NCBI RefSeq assembly: GCF_007183175.1
Contig: NZ_AP019807.1
Location: 4,088,001 to 4,152,000 of the forward strand
DNA: 64,000 bases
Direction: 5' to 3'
Source of the DNA: Microbulbifer sp. GL-2
Lineage (GTDB): Bacteria > Pseudomonadota > Gammaproteobacteria > Pseudomonadales > Cellvibrionaceae
In this document: positions 52,144 through 61,779 of the stretch, in pieces
Layout: the number at the start of each line of letters is the position of its first letter
How positions within the stretch are numbered: position 1 is the first letter of the stretch
Notes under the pieces: generated by a model
What the model was told of the DNA's origin: nothing
What the model saw: the letters and a program-made list of their open reading frames with translations, nothing else
Databases searched by the model: none
Translations under genes and position numbers: made by a program

Positions 52144-52470
52144 CTAATTAAACTGCCTTAAACAAACGCTCGCTAATTTTCTTATCTCCTCCCACTCCCT
52201 GTCCTCAGATAAAGACGATGCAGTCCAATACCGATCTACGCCACTTATCTGATCAAACATGGAATTTAAGTCCTCAAGATTTTTAAACTGCTGAGACGTT
52301 AATTCTCCTACTTCCAATTTAGAGGGTGCCATTAGAAACAAATCATCAAAATCTAGCGCCAACTCATCGACAGAAGGATTACCTAGACCATTCAAGTATC
52401 TCAACTGCACTTGCGCTGAAGATGCTAGTATTTTTAATACTTCTAATAAGCTATTTATATATTTTGACAT
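52144..52470 (-). CDS. Immunity candidate of the full-length RHS protein
   Basis: 108 residues, no signal peptide, mostly helical: MSKYINSLLEVLKILASSAQ, LALDFDDLFLMAPSKLEVGEL, EWEEIRKLASVCLRQF. It begins 2 bases after the stop of the 3082-residue protein, so the two are cotranslated. By position this is the immunity protein for the active toxin tip. Acidic and cytoplasmic, as expected against a nuclease-like tip. Family not recognised. Confidence 0.7.
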   Translation of the reverse strand: MSKYINSLLEVLKILASSAQVQLRYLNGLGNPSVDELALDFDDLFLMAPSKLEVGELTSQQFKNLEDLNSMFDQISGVDRYWTASSLSEDREWEEIRKLASVCLRQFN

Positions 52471-52472
52471 AA

Positions 52473-55400
52473 CTAAAATATTGGGTCCGACTTACCGTTG
52501 ATTAAATCAGTAACGCGCCAATAGGCATCTCCGCCCTTACGCGCACTTCCAGGATGCCATCTAATAACTTGCCCGGTGAGCTTACCGTTATTTTTGTACT
52601 CTCTGAAAACCCAACCCTCACCTTTTCTTGAGCCTTTTCTCAAGGTTTCCACCTTCCATCCAGGTGTCTTCCCAATTATGGCATGTACTTGTGCCGGTGT
52701 TTTACCCGCTAGAAGCTTCGGGTTTGCTAATACATCATTAACGCTTTCTAGAATACTGCCAACGGGACGAAGAGCTTTACTTGCACCTTTTGTTGCACTA
52801 GCCGCTCTAAGAGTATTTATCGCATCAGCAGCTTTTGGGGTCCTGAAAGCAGTAACTATAGGAGGTAACGGTGTAGCAAGATCTATGACGGCTGCAGTAA
52901 TATGAAGTGGAACTAACTCTTCATCTGTTGCTTGACGATGCTCACTATACTCAATCCCATGGCACCCCATATGACAGACTTGCTGGTGGTGTACTCCATT
53001 TTCATTTAGACCTGAATTACCAACCCCACCACTCTGCCCAGAATCGGCAGCACCCTGATCTCCCTGCAAATTCCCACGACTGGCCTGGCTACCAATATCC
53101 ACCGCCCGGAAACCAGTACTTTTTAAAGTAGCGGTGATTATTCCAGCTACCGTTTGCTGAGCTCCACCATTCCCTCCTGACAAGTGAACCGAGGTAGTGG
53201 CACCTGAAGTGGTTGTCGTCGCTGTAACCCTCTGGACAATTCGGCTACCAGTTTGATTAACCTTTACTGTCCCAGTACAAGTAGTCGTCCCATCGTCGCT
53301 TTGTATACAGTCAGGCGTATACCCACTCGGATCGGTCCCCGCCAGCGGATTATTCATGATGTAGCTGTAGGGGTTCAGGCTCTGGCTATTACCAGGGCTC
53401 TGGATCACCGGGTCCACGGAGAGGAACCGCCCAAGATTATAATCATAAGCCCGGCCATTCATATGGATCAATGCCACATCATCCAGATGCTCGTGATCGG
53501 TAAAGCCGCGGGTGCTGTAGGTGCTTTCCAGGATTGCGGTGTCTTTATCGAGAATATTGCCCTGGCGCGGTTTGCCGAAGGGGTCGAAGCTGTGGCTTTC
53601 TCTTAGGTTACCGGCTTCATCACCCACGGCAGCAGTGGAGCCCAGGCGGTCTCGGTGGCTGAAGCCGATCTGGTGGGTGACATCACTGCCTTTCTCGGTG
53701 GTGGTGAGCACGGCGATATCGCCGATAAAGTGGCGGTACTGGGTTTCACCGCCGCCGGTAATCTTTTCGAACAGCTTGTCGATATACAGGGTGGTCTTGC
53801 CGCTGGTTTGGTTGACCTGCTTGTAGCGCATCTGGTCGGCGCCGTAGTAGAAGTACAGGTTGGCGCCGTTGCGGTTGATGCGGGTGGGCTTGTTAAAGGC
53901 GTTGTACCAGATCTGCTGTGCACCATTTTCATGGGTGCGGTTGCCGTTCTGGTCGTAGCCATAGGTCTTGGTGCCACCATTGATCAGGCTAACGCTCTTC
54001 ACGGCGCTGGGGCCGCCATTGCTGCCGCCGGTGTAGCTGTAACTGCTGGCGAAGTCGTCTTTTTTCAGCAGGTTGCCGATGGCATCGTAGTCGTAATCGA
54101 TACCGGGGCCATCGGTGCGGGTGCTGTAATCCAGGCGATTAAGGACATCGTAGTAGTGATTCTCTACATTCAACGCCGGGGATTCTGAGGGCAGTTGTAC
54201 TACCTGTTCAAACAAGTTGCCGAAGCTGTCGTAGCTGTAGGCAATACCCTGGTGGTTTTGCACCAGGCTGTCGAAGGTGGTGCCGGCCATTTGCCCGGTT
54301 TCCCCGTGGAAGCTGCGGCCGATGGTGTAGTTGCCGGCGGCGATACTGGCAAACTCCCATTCGCCCCAGGCATCCATCTGGGTGATTTCCCGATAGGTAT
54401 AACCACTGGCGGCATTACTGGTACGGAATTGGTAGCCGGTGCTGTTATAGCCGTATTGCAGGGTCAGCCCGGAGGGATAGCTGAGGCCTTTTAAACGGCC
54501 GTAGTTGCTGTCGAAATGACTTTGCGTAACAAAGTCTTCGCCATCGATAGCCGTGGTGACTTTGTAGGGGCGGCTCAGGGCGTCGTAGCTGTAGCTGCGC
54601 GCATAGCTGGCATCGCTGCGGCTCTCCCGTGCGAGCAGGCCTTTGCCGTTGGCGGCGCTGTCGAATTTCCAGCTGGCTTCCTCTGTGCCGTTGACACTGC
54701 GACTTTCCATGCGGCCGAGGCGGTCGTAGGTAAAGCTGGTGATATCCAGGTTGCCGTCGATCTCCGTTTCCACTTCGCCAAAGCCGGTATAGGTAAACGA
54801 TTTAGCCCCCATATTGGGGTCGTCCACCCATTCCTTTTGGCCGAGGGCATTGTAATTGGCGGTGATGCGATTGCTGTTGGCATCCTGTAAGACAATGGGA
54901 TTGCCGGCACCATCGTAGGCATAGCGGGTGGTGCCACTTAGAGCATCGACAGTTTCAGTGAGCTGCTGCAGGCCGTTGTAGGTGCGGCTCATCAGGCGGC
55001 CGTTCACCAGGATATCAGTGGTAAATCCACTGGCCTGCTCGTGGGTGTAGGTTACATCCAGCTGCTGGCCGTTGGTCTGGTTTACCGTCTTGCGCAGGGC
55101 GCGGCCGAAGGTGTCGTAATCCAGATAGCGAGTACCATAACTGGTGCCACTGCTGGCGTAGTGCGGTACCGATTCGAAGGTGGTCTGGCCCAGTGTGTTA
55201 TAGGTTACCGTTCGTGCAATCCAGTCGCTGCCGTCGAAGGCTTGCACTTCGGTGCGGATCACGCGGCCGAGCTGATCGTGGTAGGTAATCTGCTCCGGCG
55301 TGCCGGCCTGCTGCTGAATGGTTTTAAATACCGCGGCGGGTGCGCGGCTACAGCCAGAGTTACACCACTGCAGGGCTGTATAGATATCCGGTGCGGCCTT

Positions 55401-58400
55401 GAGGCCAAGCGCAGAGGGCGCCGTGACCTTAATAGCGCGGCCAAAGGCATCGTAACTGTAGCGAGTGGTCAAACCATTGGCATCAGTGACGGAATCCGGT
55501 TTACCAAACTTGGCATTGGTCTCGGTGGTTGCCGTGTGGCCCAGGGCATTTTTAACCGTTTTGGGGAAGTAACCATCGGTGCTAAACGCGGTGGTCTCCG
55601 CAACCCGTGTCTGCGCTTCTCCTTCTGCGGAGGTGGTGACCTTGGTTGGCAGGCCGTAATTGTTGTAAACCGTATCCACTTGGGTCCACTTGCCATTAGA
55701 CGGCGTGGTTTTTACCTGCTTGGGTTTGCGGGCGTTGCTGTCCCACTGCAGGAAATCCACCACTACGGATTGCTGGGTATCCGTATTTGCGGCAATGGCT
55801 ACCCCTTTGCGACTCTGAATGGATTTTTTGGTGACCGTCTGCTTTGAGGGCTTATTGATCCACCAGTTGGTCTGATCTGCAGCCGCATACTGGGTATCCG
55901 TGGTGGACACCACAATATGAGAACTATTGGCCTCCTCATAGCGATTTTCCGCCAGCAGCACGTTGCCCCAGGCATCAAAGCTTGTGGTTTGGCTCTGGGT
56001 GTACAAATGCGTACGGCTGTTGCCCGACCTTTTTAGGGTGCGATAAATTGAACTCTGTTCTTTAGGGCCGACAAAGTAAGGATCATTGGCGGAGACGTTC
56101 CACGAGTCGGTCAAGGCATCTACAACTGTTGGTGATGAGTGACCACCCTTCGGCCAGAACTGCCATTCAAAAGTGGATTCCTTAAAGGCATTGACGCCGC
56201 TGGTATCAGCAGTGCGATCTGCCAGCTCCCATTGACGTTGTTTATGCAGTTTGCCCGCCAGCGGGAATATTTGGTGGAAGTCGGATTGAGTTTCAATATC
56301 CGCGGCCAGATCTTCCTCAATAATGCTATGGAAGCCCTGGAAGCCGCGGCCTTTATTATTAAATACCGCTCCCTTGTAGCGGTATTGCTTTTTATTCAGA
56401 CCACCCACGCCATTGGACTGGCGGTGCTCCGCCACCACATACATGCTGGAGGTGAACTCGAAGTGATCTTCCTGAACCGAGGAGGATAAGCTATCGAGGT
56501 ATCCGCCACGCTCGTAAAAGGGTTTTGCACTGGAATGGTAGCGGTCATCGCGGGAGGATAAGGGCCGGTAGTGCCATTCGTCGCGAGTACCGAAGCCATT
56601 TTCTACAGCGATAAGCATATCGGTAGGTTCGTAGCGACTCTCATCGCTCACCGAGCCACGATTGCGCAGTATATAAACTCCTTGCGCCTTGCCTGCCATA
56701 ACGCCACTGGCAGTTTCGATACGACAGTCGTTATCTCCTATGTCACAGCCATAGGCAAAGACCAGGTCCATCAAGCCGTTGCCCGTGGCATCCACTACTG
56801 CGGACTGGTAAGCGGAGCCGACAATATCTGAGGTAAAGTATTCAGCCGTAATACTGCCGTTTGACTGTTCAACAAAACGAATGCCATCGAACTGATAAAT
56901 GCCGCGGTCAAAGTTGCTAGCGGGGATATTACTGTAAATAGGCGGTTCCCGGTCGTAGGGACGGCGCCAGCCATAGAGATCATCGCCGCAAAACTCTTTA
57001 AAGTCCTGATAATCAAAACGTGTTTGGCAACTGGTGACCAGGCGCTGCCCGGGAAACAGCAGTTCCGCGCGTCCATCATTATCGGTATCCATCTGCTTGA
57101 ACGCGCTTAAATATTTGGGCGCCCGCACATGTGCAATCGCCGGATCGCCTATACTCACATTGTGGCGATATGACCTGGAGGGAATGGCATCGGGCAACCC
57201 AAGGTCTACCCAGCCGGTCATCTGACGATTGCCTTTATTTAAACGATACTGCAGGTTTTCCCCCGCACCACTCCACTTCAGCCAATCCGTAAGGCCATCG
57301 GCATTCATATCGATAAAGGTGTAGTGATTGATGATGAGATCATCAACCGTCAGTGCAGGCAGTTCAGCTGTAGCATCCACCGGAACAAAATTGACAGAGG
57401 TTCCGTCACTTTCTGCATAGAGAAAATAACTTGGACGCGGCTGGGGTGCGCTGACAACATCAGCACCGGTAATATTGATCCGGACTTCCGAGACCAGCAG
57501 GTCCGGAAGGCCATTACCATCAACATCCCCCATAAACTGCACGTCGTACTTAGCAAGCCTTTGTACAATGTGATATTCATAATCAACAATTTCTCTACCA
57601 TTGTTGATAAAGGCATTGTCAGGATTGCCAGTATGCAAATAGAGGTATAGGAGTTTATTCGTGGGCGCTGCAGGGCCTACATCTCGTAAAATAAAGAGAT
57701 CCGGCCATCCATCACCGTTATAATCATCACTGTTAAGGATTCGATCGTAGTTTGTCAACGCAATCGATGTACTATTCCAGATAAAATTCCCGGCGCTATC
57801 ACGCTTAGTGGCAATTTGTAACTGATCACTTTGCCGGCGCCAACCGTCGGTTTTACCGTCTTGGTCGATATCTATCTCCGCACATTCATAGCGGCCGGCA
57901 TAACTATTACGGAAACAATTTTCCTCGCCAGCAATAAAGGTCCCGGTAAGCTCACCTTCCGCAGAGATATGGTATCCGGACCAATCACGTACACCATCGC
58001 CATTAAAATCTCCGCGCGGCAACGCCTGATCAATGCGGCGGACATCCTGGAGTATGCCTGTTGGCTCTGCCCCATTCTCTTGCCAGTTCCCAGCACCAGT
58101 CCTATAACCAAATTTCTCCAATAGGTAGGCGTTACTACTATCCTGCCAGGTGAAAGTGGTGGGCTCTCCACATTGGGATAACCCCAAGGCATCGTAACCA
58201 CACTCAGTAATACTGTTTAATAAACTGCGGCTGGAGGCGGCACTTGTGCCGTAGCCGAGCTGATATTCACGTACTGGTAAGCCTTCCAGGCTAATCTGTA
58301 CGCTATCAAGACGCTGAGTTTGCCGGGTGAGTCCTCCAGCCAGGTACTGCGATGACCGATCAGGCCTGCCACTATAAATAAACTCAATGTGGCGATTACC

Positions 58401-61400
58401 AACCGTACTGCTGTTCCCTGTGTAATAAATATCCGCTAGTTCATACTCCCCAGAACCAAAGCTTTGGTACTCATAGTGAATGGAATTATTACCATTCGCT
58501 AAACCATCCTCACGGGATAGAGCCCAGGTAAGCACCTGGCTGCGACCACTGGCAATATGCCGGCTGTTAGTGTTAACACCGTAGTGGCGTACACGGCCGT
58601 CCTTCATTTCCACTTTAAAAGAGGTGCCAGAGCTATTAATGGCCCCGCTTTGAGTAATACGAGCGAAGGTGTCCAGCTCTGTTCGATACTCGGCGCCGGA
58701 CTGGCCATAAGTGCCCGCTACCAGGAGCAATCGCTGGCCATCGATGCACAGGCGATCATTGGTAGCATTGTATTGAACACCAATTTTACGGCCATCATGA
58801 ATTAGGGTTTGAGGGCAGCGACTGATTGCAGACCCCGCGGCCAAACTCCAACCCATCCCCATTGTGCTACTGCCAGACCGGCTGGAATATGCGAAGGATA
58901 CCGAGGGCATTACATTGTTACGCCCTAGAGGCAGAGTTAGCGGAACTTGATAACTCGCGGCACCACCGCTGACACTACCCTCACCTGCAAGAACCTGAAC
59001 GTTGTGATGAGTTGCCAGTGAGGGCTGGATTGTTGCGCTGCCCGGAATGTAAAGCTCAGGAGAAGCGCGTTTGGCCCATCCAGGAGAGCTCGGATCAGGG
59101 TCCACATAGTCGTAGCTGACGGCCACGGGATCCGAACATTTCCTGCCCTCTGGAATTAAGTTACAAGCGCGTACATCAAACTGGTATAAACCATAGCCAC
59201 CTATACGCTGAGTGGTGCCAGTGAGAGTGTCTGTCGCCTGCCACCCTTCCCCGTTTAGCCGGAATTCATAGGCATCATCGTTACCATCGGCAGATCTTAT
59301 CCAGCTTAAATACAATGCGCCGCTTAAGTGCTCGACTTTGAGTTCGGTGGGGGATTGTGGTTGAGGGTGAACAATACGGAGGCTACCGGTACTGGCCTCA
59401 GGACCGCAGCCTTGGGTATTGCACGCACGGATTGCGTATTCGTAAGTACCGTCTGGTTTTAGGATAGGCCCCAATTGCTGGGTCAAGTCTATATTCTGGT
59501 AATCAAGCCAAACGCCGTTAAGCTTTTCCCGGTACTCATAATAGTCTACCGGCCCCGTAGGACTGTTCCAGGTAATCGTATATTCGCCATTTTCCAGATC
59601 CCCAGTAACAGCCAAGCTGTTAACACTATTGGGTTTTCGCAATAGATCTATACTCTGACTATCGCTCCAATCACTACAGGAATCATATTTATTACAGGCA
59701 CTATAAATGTAACTGTAATTCCCGTTATTACGGTTGGAAAATATCGCCTTGCGGACCGGTTCGTTGATTTTTTGGAGAGCCCCTGAAGTAACTTCCTTAA
59801 CGTTATAGTAATCAGCATTGGGCTTCGCCTGCTCCCAGCTTACGGAAACATCCCCAGTATCTGTATTCGCTGAAACGGATAGCCCCCCTTGGGTGGCTGG
59901 TTTGGACAAGATTTCTATGGGAGCACTGAGTGCACTCTCATTACCGCACACGATTTTTGTAGCATCATCACCACCCGGTTCTGGAACTCTATTGCAGTAG
60001 GCAATCGCATACTGGAAGATCCCATCTTCAGTGGGCTTGATGGTCGTGGACAGCTCATTGTTATAGAAAAACTGAGTTCCCCCACTGGGGTAACTGCGGA
60101 GCCTGCGTATGGCCCCATTCCCTGAAGGCCAAGACACAGTGTAATTGCTGCCATCACTATAATTCGTAAGCGTAGGCGCTGTATCGGCACTTGGGTAGGC
60201 CACAGTAGTACTTGAGCTGGGACTAGTCGTGCAAGCCCATGAAAATTCATTACAAGCTACAATACGAAAAAGATAATTTCCTTCCTTATACGATTGAATC
60301 GTATAAGGTATACCTGTAACAGTATCGATGGTTTGCCAGCCACTACCATCTACAGACTCCTGGATGTTGTAGTGCGTCACCGTACCAGTAGCTTCCACCC
60401 ACCGTACGGTAAAATACCCTGTGCTACTATGATTTGGGACAGTGGGGGCCGATAGACCTGTAGGCTTTTGCCGTACAGTGATATCAGTGCTGTACCCCGA
60501 GTAATTTGAGCAAGCCCAACTATACCCATTACATGCCCTAATCCGAATATTCCATATCCCGTCTGTTAATCCCGGTATAGTCCCAGAGTTTCCAGTCGCA
60601 CCCGAAATAGCAATAGCCTCGCCACCACCACTGCTTTTTTTGTAAACATCATAATAAGTAGCACTTCCCACGGCATTCCAAGATAGATTCAGACTACCTG
60701 TGCTGGTCGTTGCGCCAGGTATTGGCGCAGATGGGGTGGGCGGTTTAGCCCTCACCACTACATCACTGCTGTAGACACTATAAGCAGAGCAAGACCAACT
60801 GTACTGGTTACAGGCGCGCAAACGGAAATCCGCTGTACTATCGGGCAGGCCCGTCACGGTCTTTGACGTACCACTAATGCCGGACTGCACCAAAGAAAGG
60901 CTGCCATTGACACGTTTCTGAAGATCGTAATAAGTTGCCTTAGAAACTGAATTCCAAGAGAGACCAACACTGCCACTCGTGCTTGTGCTCGCAGAAAGCG
61001 TGGGAGTCGCAGGGGATGGCGGTTTGAGGCGGACAATTGCAGTACTACTTATACTGCTATAAGAGGAACAGGCATTGACGTGTGTACAGGCTGCTACTTG
61101 GAAGTTCCAATTACCATCAGAAAGGCCTGTGGCATAGGCTGAGGTACCAGCGACATTGGTATTTTGGTTGACCCAGCCACCACTATTCTTCCGTTTCTGT
61201 AGCTTATAAAAAGTGGCCCCACTCACCGCGCCCCAGGAAACATTGGTACTCGAGGTCGTAATTTGAGTAGATGAAGAGGGTTTACTAGGGACTGCCGGGG
61301 GCCGGTAAACCTTGACTTTTAGCCACGAAAAGTTATTTGAGGAACTGGCTGCTGATGTTACAGGTAGAACGGTCGACTTTGCGGCAACCAATGGAATTGT

Positions 61401-61721
61401 GCCACCGCCACCACCACCGCCATAACCGCGAATCTGATATTCCCATTCACCGGTACTTCTTCCCGTAATACTAAGACTGGTTTTGTTATTCAGTTCCCAA
61501 TCGCGCTGTAACACACCATTTTTATATTCTTGCAAAACATAGTTGGTGTATCCGCTACTCCATGTGAGAGTAAAGCTGCCAGTATAGTTTTCTGAAGGCC
61601 CCCTTAGATTTAGCAGTGCATGAGCCTGGGAGGACCAAAAAAGCACAGCCACATAGATAAAAAAGCGCGCAATAGAAAAAGGAGCAGTAAGACTACGAAA
61701 CTCCAGAAAAGAAAAGGACAT
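52473..61721 (-). CDS. Full-length secreted SpvB/FN3/RHS polymorphic toxin
   Basis: 3082 residues. Order: signal peptide (about 1-36); about nine FN3-like domains (to about 890) with repeated ACN...C pairs; SpvB-type start GEGSVSGGAASYQVPLTLP near 905; FG-GAP-like D-x-N-x-D-G repeats (FNGDGVRDW, IDQDGKTDG, YNGDGWPDL, VDGNGLPDL) near 1235-1550; TcB-like middle; RHS repeats; RHS core ending DPSGY near 2797; junction SGQSGG near 2896; tip of about 185 residues. Tip motifs: GWKVETLRKGSRKGEGW, IRWHPGSARKGGDAYWRV, a small basic RNase-like (BECR-type) look, not proven. RHS shells in this family enclose the tip; I infer export by Sec and surface display. AGGG precedes the ATG. No PAAR or T6SS signal. 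The only complete carrier in the window. Confidence 0.9.
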   Translation of the reverse strand: MSFSFLEFRSLTAPFSIARFFIYVAVLFWSSQAHALLNLRGPSENYTGSFTLTWSSGYTNYVLQEYKNGVLQRDWELNNKTSLSITGRSTGEWEYQIRGYGGGGGGGTIPLVAAKSTVLPVTSAASSSNNFSWLKVKVYRPPAVPSKPSSSTQITTSSTNVSWGAVSGATFYKLQKRKNSGGWVNQNTNVAGTSAYATGLSDGNWNFQVAACTHVNACSSYSSISSTAIVRLKPPSPATPTLSASTSTSGSVGLSWNSVSKATYYDLQKRVNGSLSLVQSGISGTSKTVTGLPDSTADFRLRACNQYSWSCSAYSVYSSDVVVRAKPPTPSAPIPGATTSTGSLNLSWNAVGSATYYDVYKKSSGGGEAIAISGATGNSGTIPGLTDGIWNIRIRACNGYSWACSNYSGYSTDITVRQKPTGLSAPTVPNHSSTGYFTVRWVEATGTVTHYNIQESVDGSGWQTIDTVTGIPYTIQSYKEGNYLFRIVACNEFSWACTTSPSSSTTVAYPSADTAPTLTNYSDGSNYTVSWPSGNGAIRRLRSYPSGGTQFFYNNELSTTIKPTEDGIFQYAIAYCNRVPEPGGDDATKIVCGNESALSAPIEILSKPATQGGLSVSANTDTGDVSVSWEQAKPNADYYNVKEVTSGALQKINEPVRKAIFSNRNNGNYSYIYSACNKYDSCSDWSDSQSIDLLRKPNSVNSLAVTGDLENGEYTITWNSPTGPVDYYEYREKLNGVWLDYQNIDLTQQLGPILKPDGTYEYAIRACNTQGCGPEASTGSLRIVHPQPQSPTELKVEHLSGALYLSWIRSADGNDDAYEFRLNGEGWQATDTLTGTTQRIGGYGLYQFDVRACNLIPEGRKCSDPVAVSYDYVDPDPSSPGWAKRASPELYIPGSATIQPSLATHHNVQVLAGEGSVSGGAASYQVPLTLPLGRNNVMPSVSFAYSSRSGSSTMGMGWSLAAGSAISRCPQTLIHDGRKIGVQYNATNDRLCIDGQRLLLVAGTYGQSGAEYRTELDTFARITQSGAINSSGTSFKVEMKDGRVRHYGVNTNSRHIASGRSQVLTWALSREDGLANGNNSIHYEYQSFGSGEYELADIYYTGNSSTVGNRHIEFIYSGRPDRSSQYLAGGLTRQTQRLDSVQISLEGLPVREYQLGYGTSAASSRSLLNSITECGYDALGLSQCGEPTTFTWQDSSNAYLLEKFGYRTGAGNWQENGAEPTGILQDVRRIDQALPRGDFNGDGVRDWSGYHISAEGELTGTFIAGEENCFRNSYAGRYECAEIDIDQDGKTDGWRRQSDQLQIATKRDSAGNFIWNSTSIALTNYDRILNSDDYNGDGWPDLFILRDVGPAAPTNKLLYLYLHTGNPDNAFINNGREIVDYEYHIVQRLAKYDVQFMGDVDGNGLPDLLVSEVRINITGADVVSAPQPRPSYFLYAESDGTSVNFVPVDATAELPALTVDDLIINHYTFIDMNADGLTDWLKWSGAGENLQYRLNKGNRQMTGWVDLGLPDAIPSRSYRHNVSIGDPAIAHVRAPKYLSAFKQMDTDNDGRAELLFPGQRLVTSCQTRFDYQDFKEFCGDDLYGWRRPYDREPPIYSNIPASNFDRGIYQFDGIRFVEQSNGSITAEYFTSDIVGSAYQSAVVDATGNGLMDLVFAYGCDIGDNDCRIETASGVMAGKAQGVYILRNRGSVSDESRYEPTDMLIAVENGFGTRDEWHYRPLSSRDDRYHSSAKPFYERGGYLDSLSSSVQEDHFEFTSSMYVVAEHRQSNGVGGLNKKQYRYKGAVFNNKGRGFQGFHSIIEEDLAADIETQSDFHQIFPLAGKLHKQRQWELADRTADTSGVNAFKESTFEWQFWPKGGHSSPTVVDALTDSWNVSANDPYFVGPKEQSSIYRTLKRSGNSRTHLYTQSQTTSFDAWGNVLLAENRYEEANSSHIVVSTTDTQYAAADQTNWWINKPSKQTVTKKSIQSRKGVAIAANTDTQQSVVVDFLQWDSNARKPKQVKTTPSNGKWTQVDTVYNNYGLPTKVTTSAEGEAQTRVAETTAFSTDGYFPKTVKNALGHTATTETNAKFGKPDSVTDANGLTTRYSYDAFGRAIKVTAPSALGLKAAPDIYTALQWCNSGCSRAPAAVFKTIQQQAGTPEQITYHDQLGRVIRTEVQAFDGSDWIARTVTYNTLGQTTFESVPHYASSGTSYGTRYLDYDTFGRALRKTVNQTNGQQLDVTYTHEQASGFTTDILVNGRLMSRTYNGLQQLTETVDALSGTTRYAYDGAGNPIVLQDANSNRITANYNALGQKEWVDDPNMGAKSFTYTGFGEVETEIDGNLDITSFTYDRLGRMESRSVNGTEEASWKFDSAANGKGLLARESRSDASYARSYSYDALSRPYKVTTAIDGEDFVTQSHFDSNYGRLKGLSYPSGLTLQYGYNSTGYQFRTSNAASGYTYREITQMDAWGEWEFASIAAGNYTIGRSFHGETGQMAGTTFDSLVQNHQGIAYSYDSFGNLFEQVVQLPSESPALNVENHYYDVLNRLDYSTRTDGPGIDYDYDAIGNLLKKDDFASSYSYTGGSNGGPSAVKSVSLINGGTKTYGYDQNGNRTHENGAQQIWYNAFNKPTRINRNGANLYFYYGADQMRYKQVNQTSGKTTLYIDKLFEKITGGGETQYRHFIGDIAVLTTTEKGSDVTHQIGFSHRDRLGSTAAVGDEAGNLRESHSFDPFGKPRQGNILDKDTAILESTYSTRGFTDHEHLDDVALIHMNGRAYDYNLGRFLSVDPVIQSPGNSQSLNPYSYIMNNPLAGTDPSGYTPDCIQSDDGTTTCTGTVKVNQTGSRIVQRVTATTTTSGATTSVHLSGGNGGAQQTVAGIITATLKSTGFRAVDIGSQASRGNLQGDQGAADSGQSGGVGNSGLNENGVHHQQVCHMGCHGIEYSEHRQATDEELVPLHITAAVIDLATPLPPIVTAFRTPKAADAINTLRAASATKGASKALRPVGSILESVNDVLANPKLLAGKTPAQVHAIIGKTPGWKVETLRKGSRKGEGWVFREYKNNGKLTGQVIRWHPGSARKGGDAYWRVTDLINGKSDPIF
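53025..55067. repeat. RHS core repeat, copy in the full-length gene
   Basis: Near-identical to 36318-38358 and 42369-44402. The upper edge is sharp: after CAGCTGCTG the full-length gene goes on (GCCGTTGG) while both orphans read ATCGATGG. This 2-kb homology is the natural crossover region for tip exchange. Confidence 0.88.
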
Positions 61722-61779
61722 GCCATACCCTAAAAATGTTATTTATATTATATTGATTGCCTCACATGATAGAAAGCCC

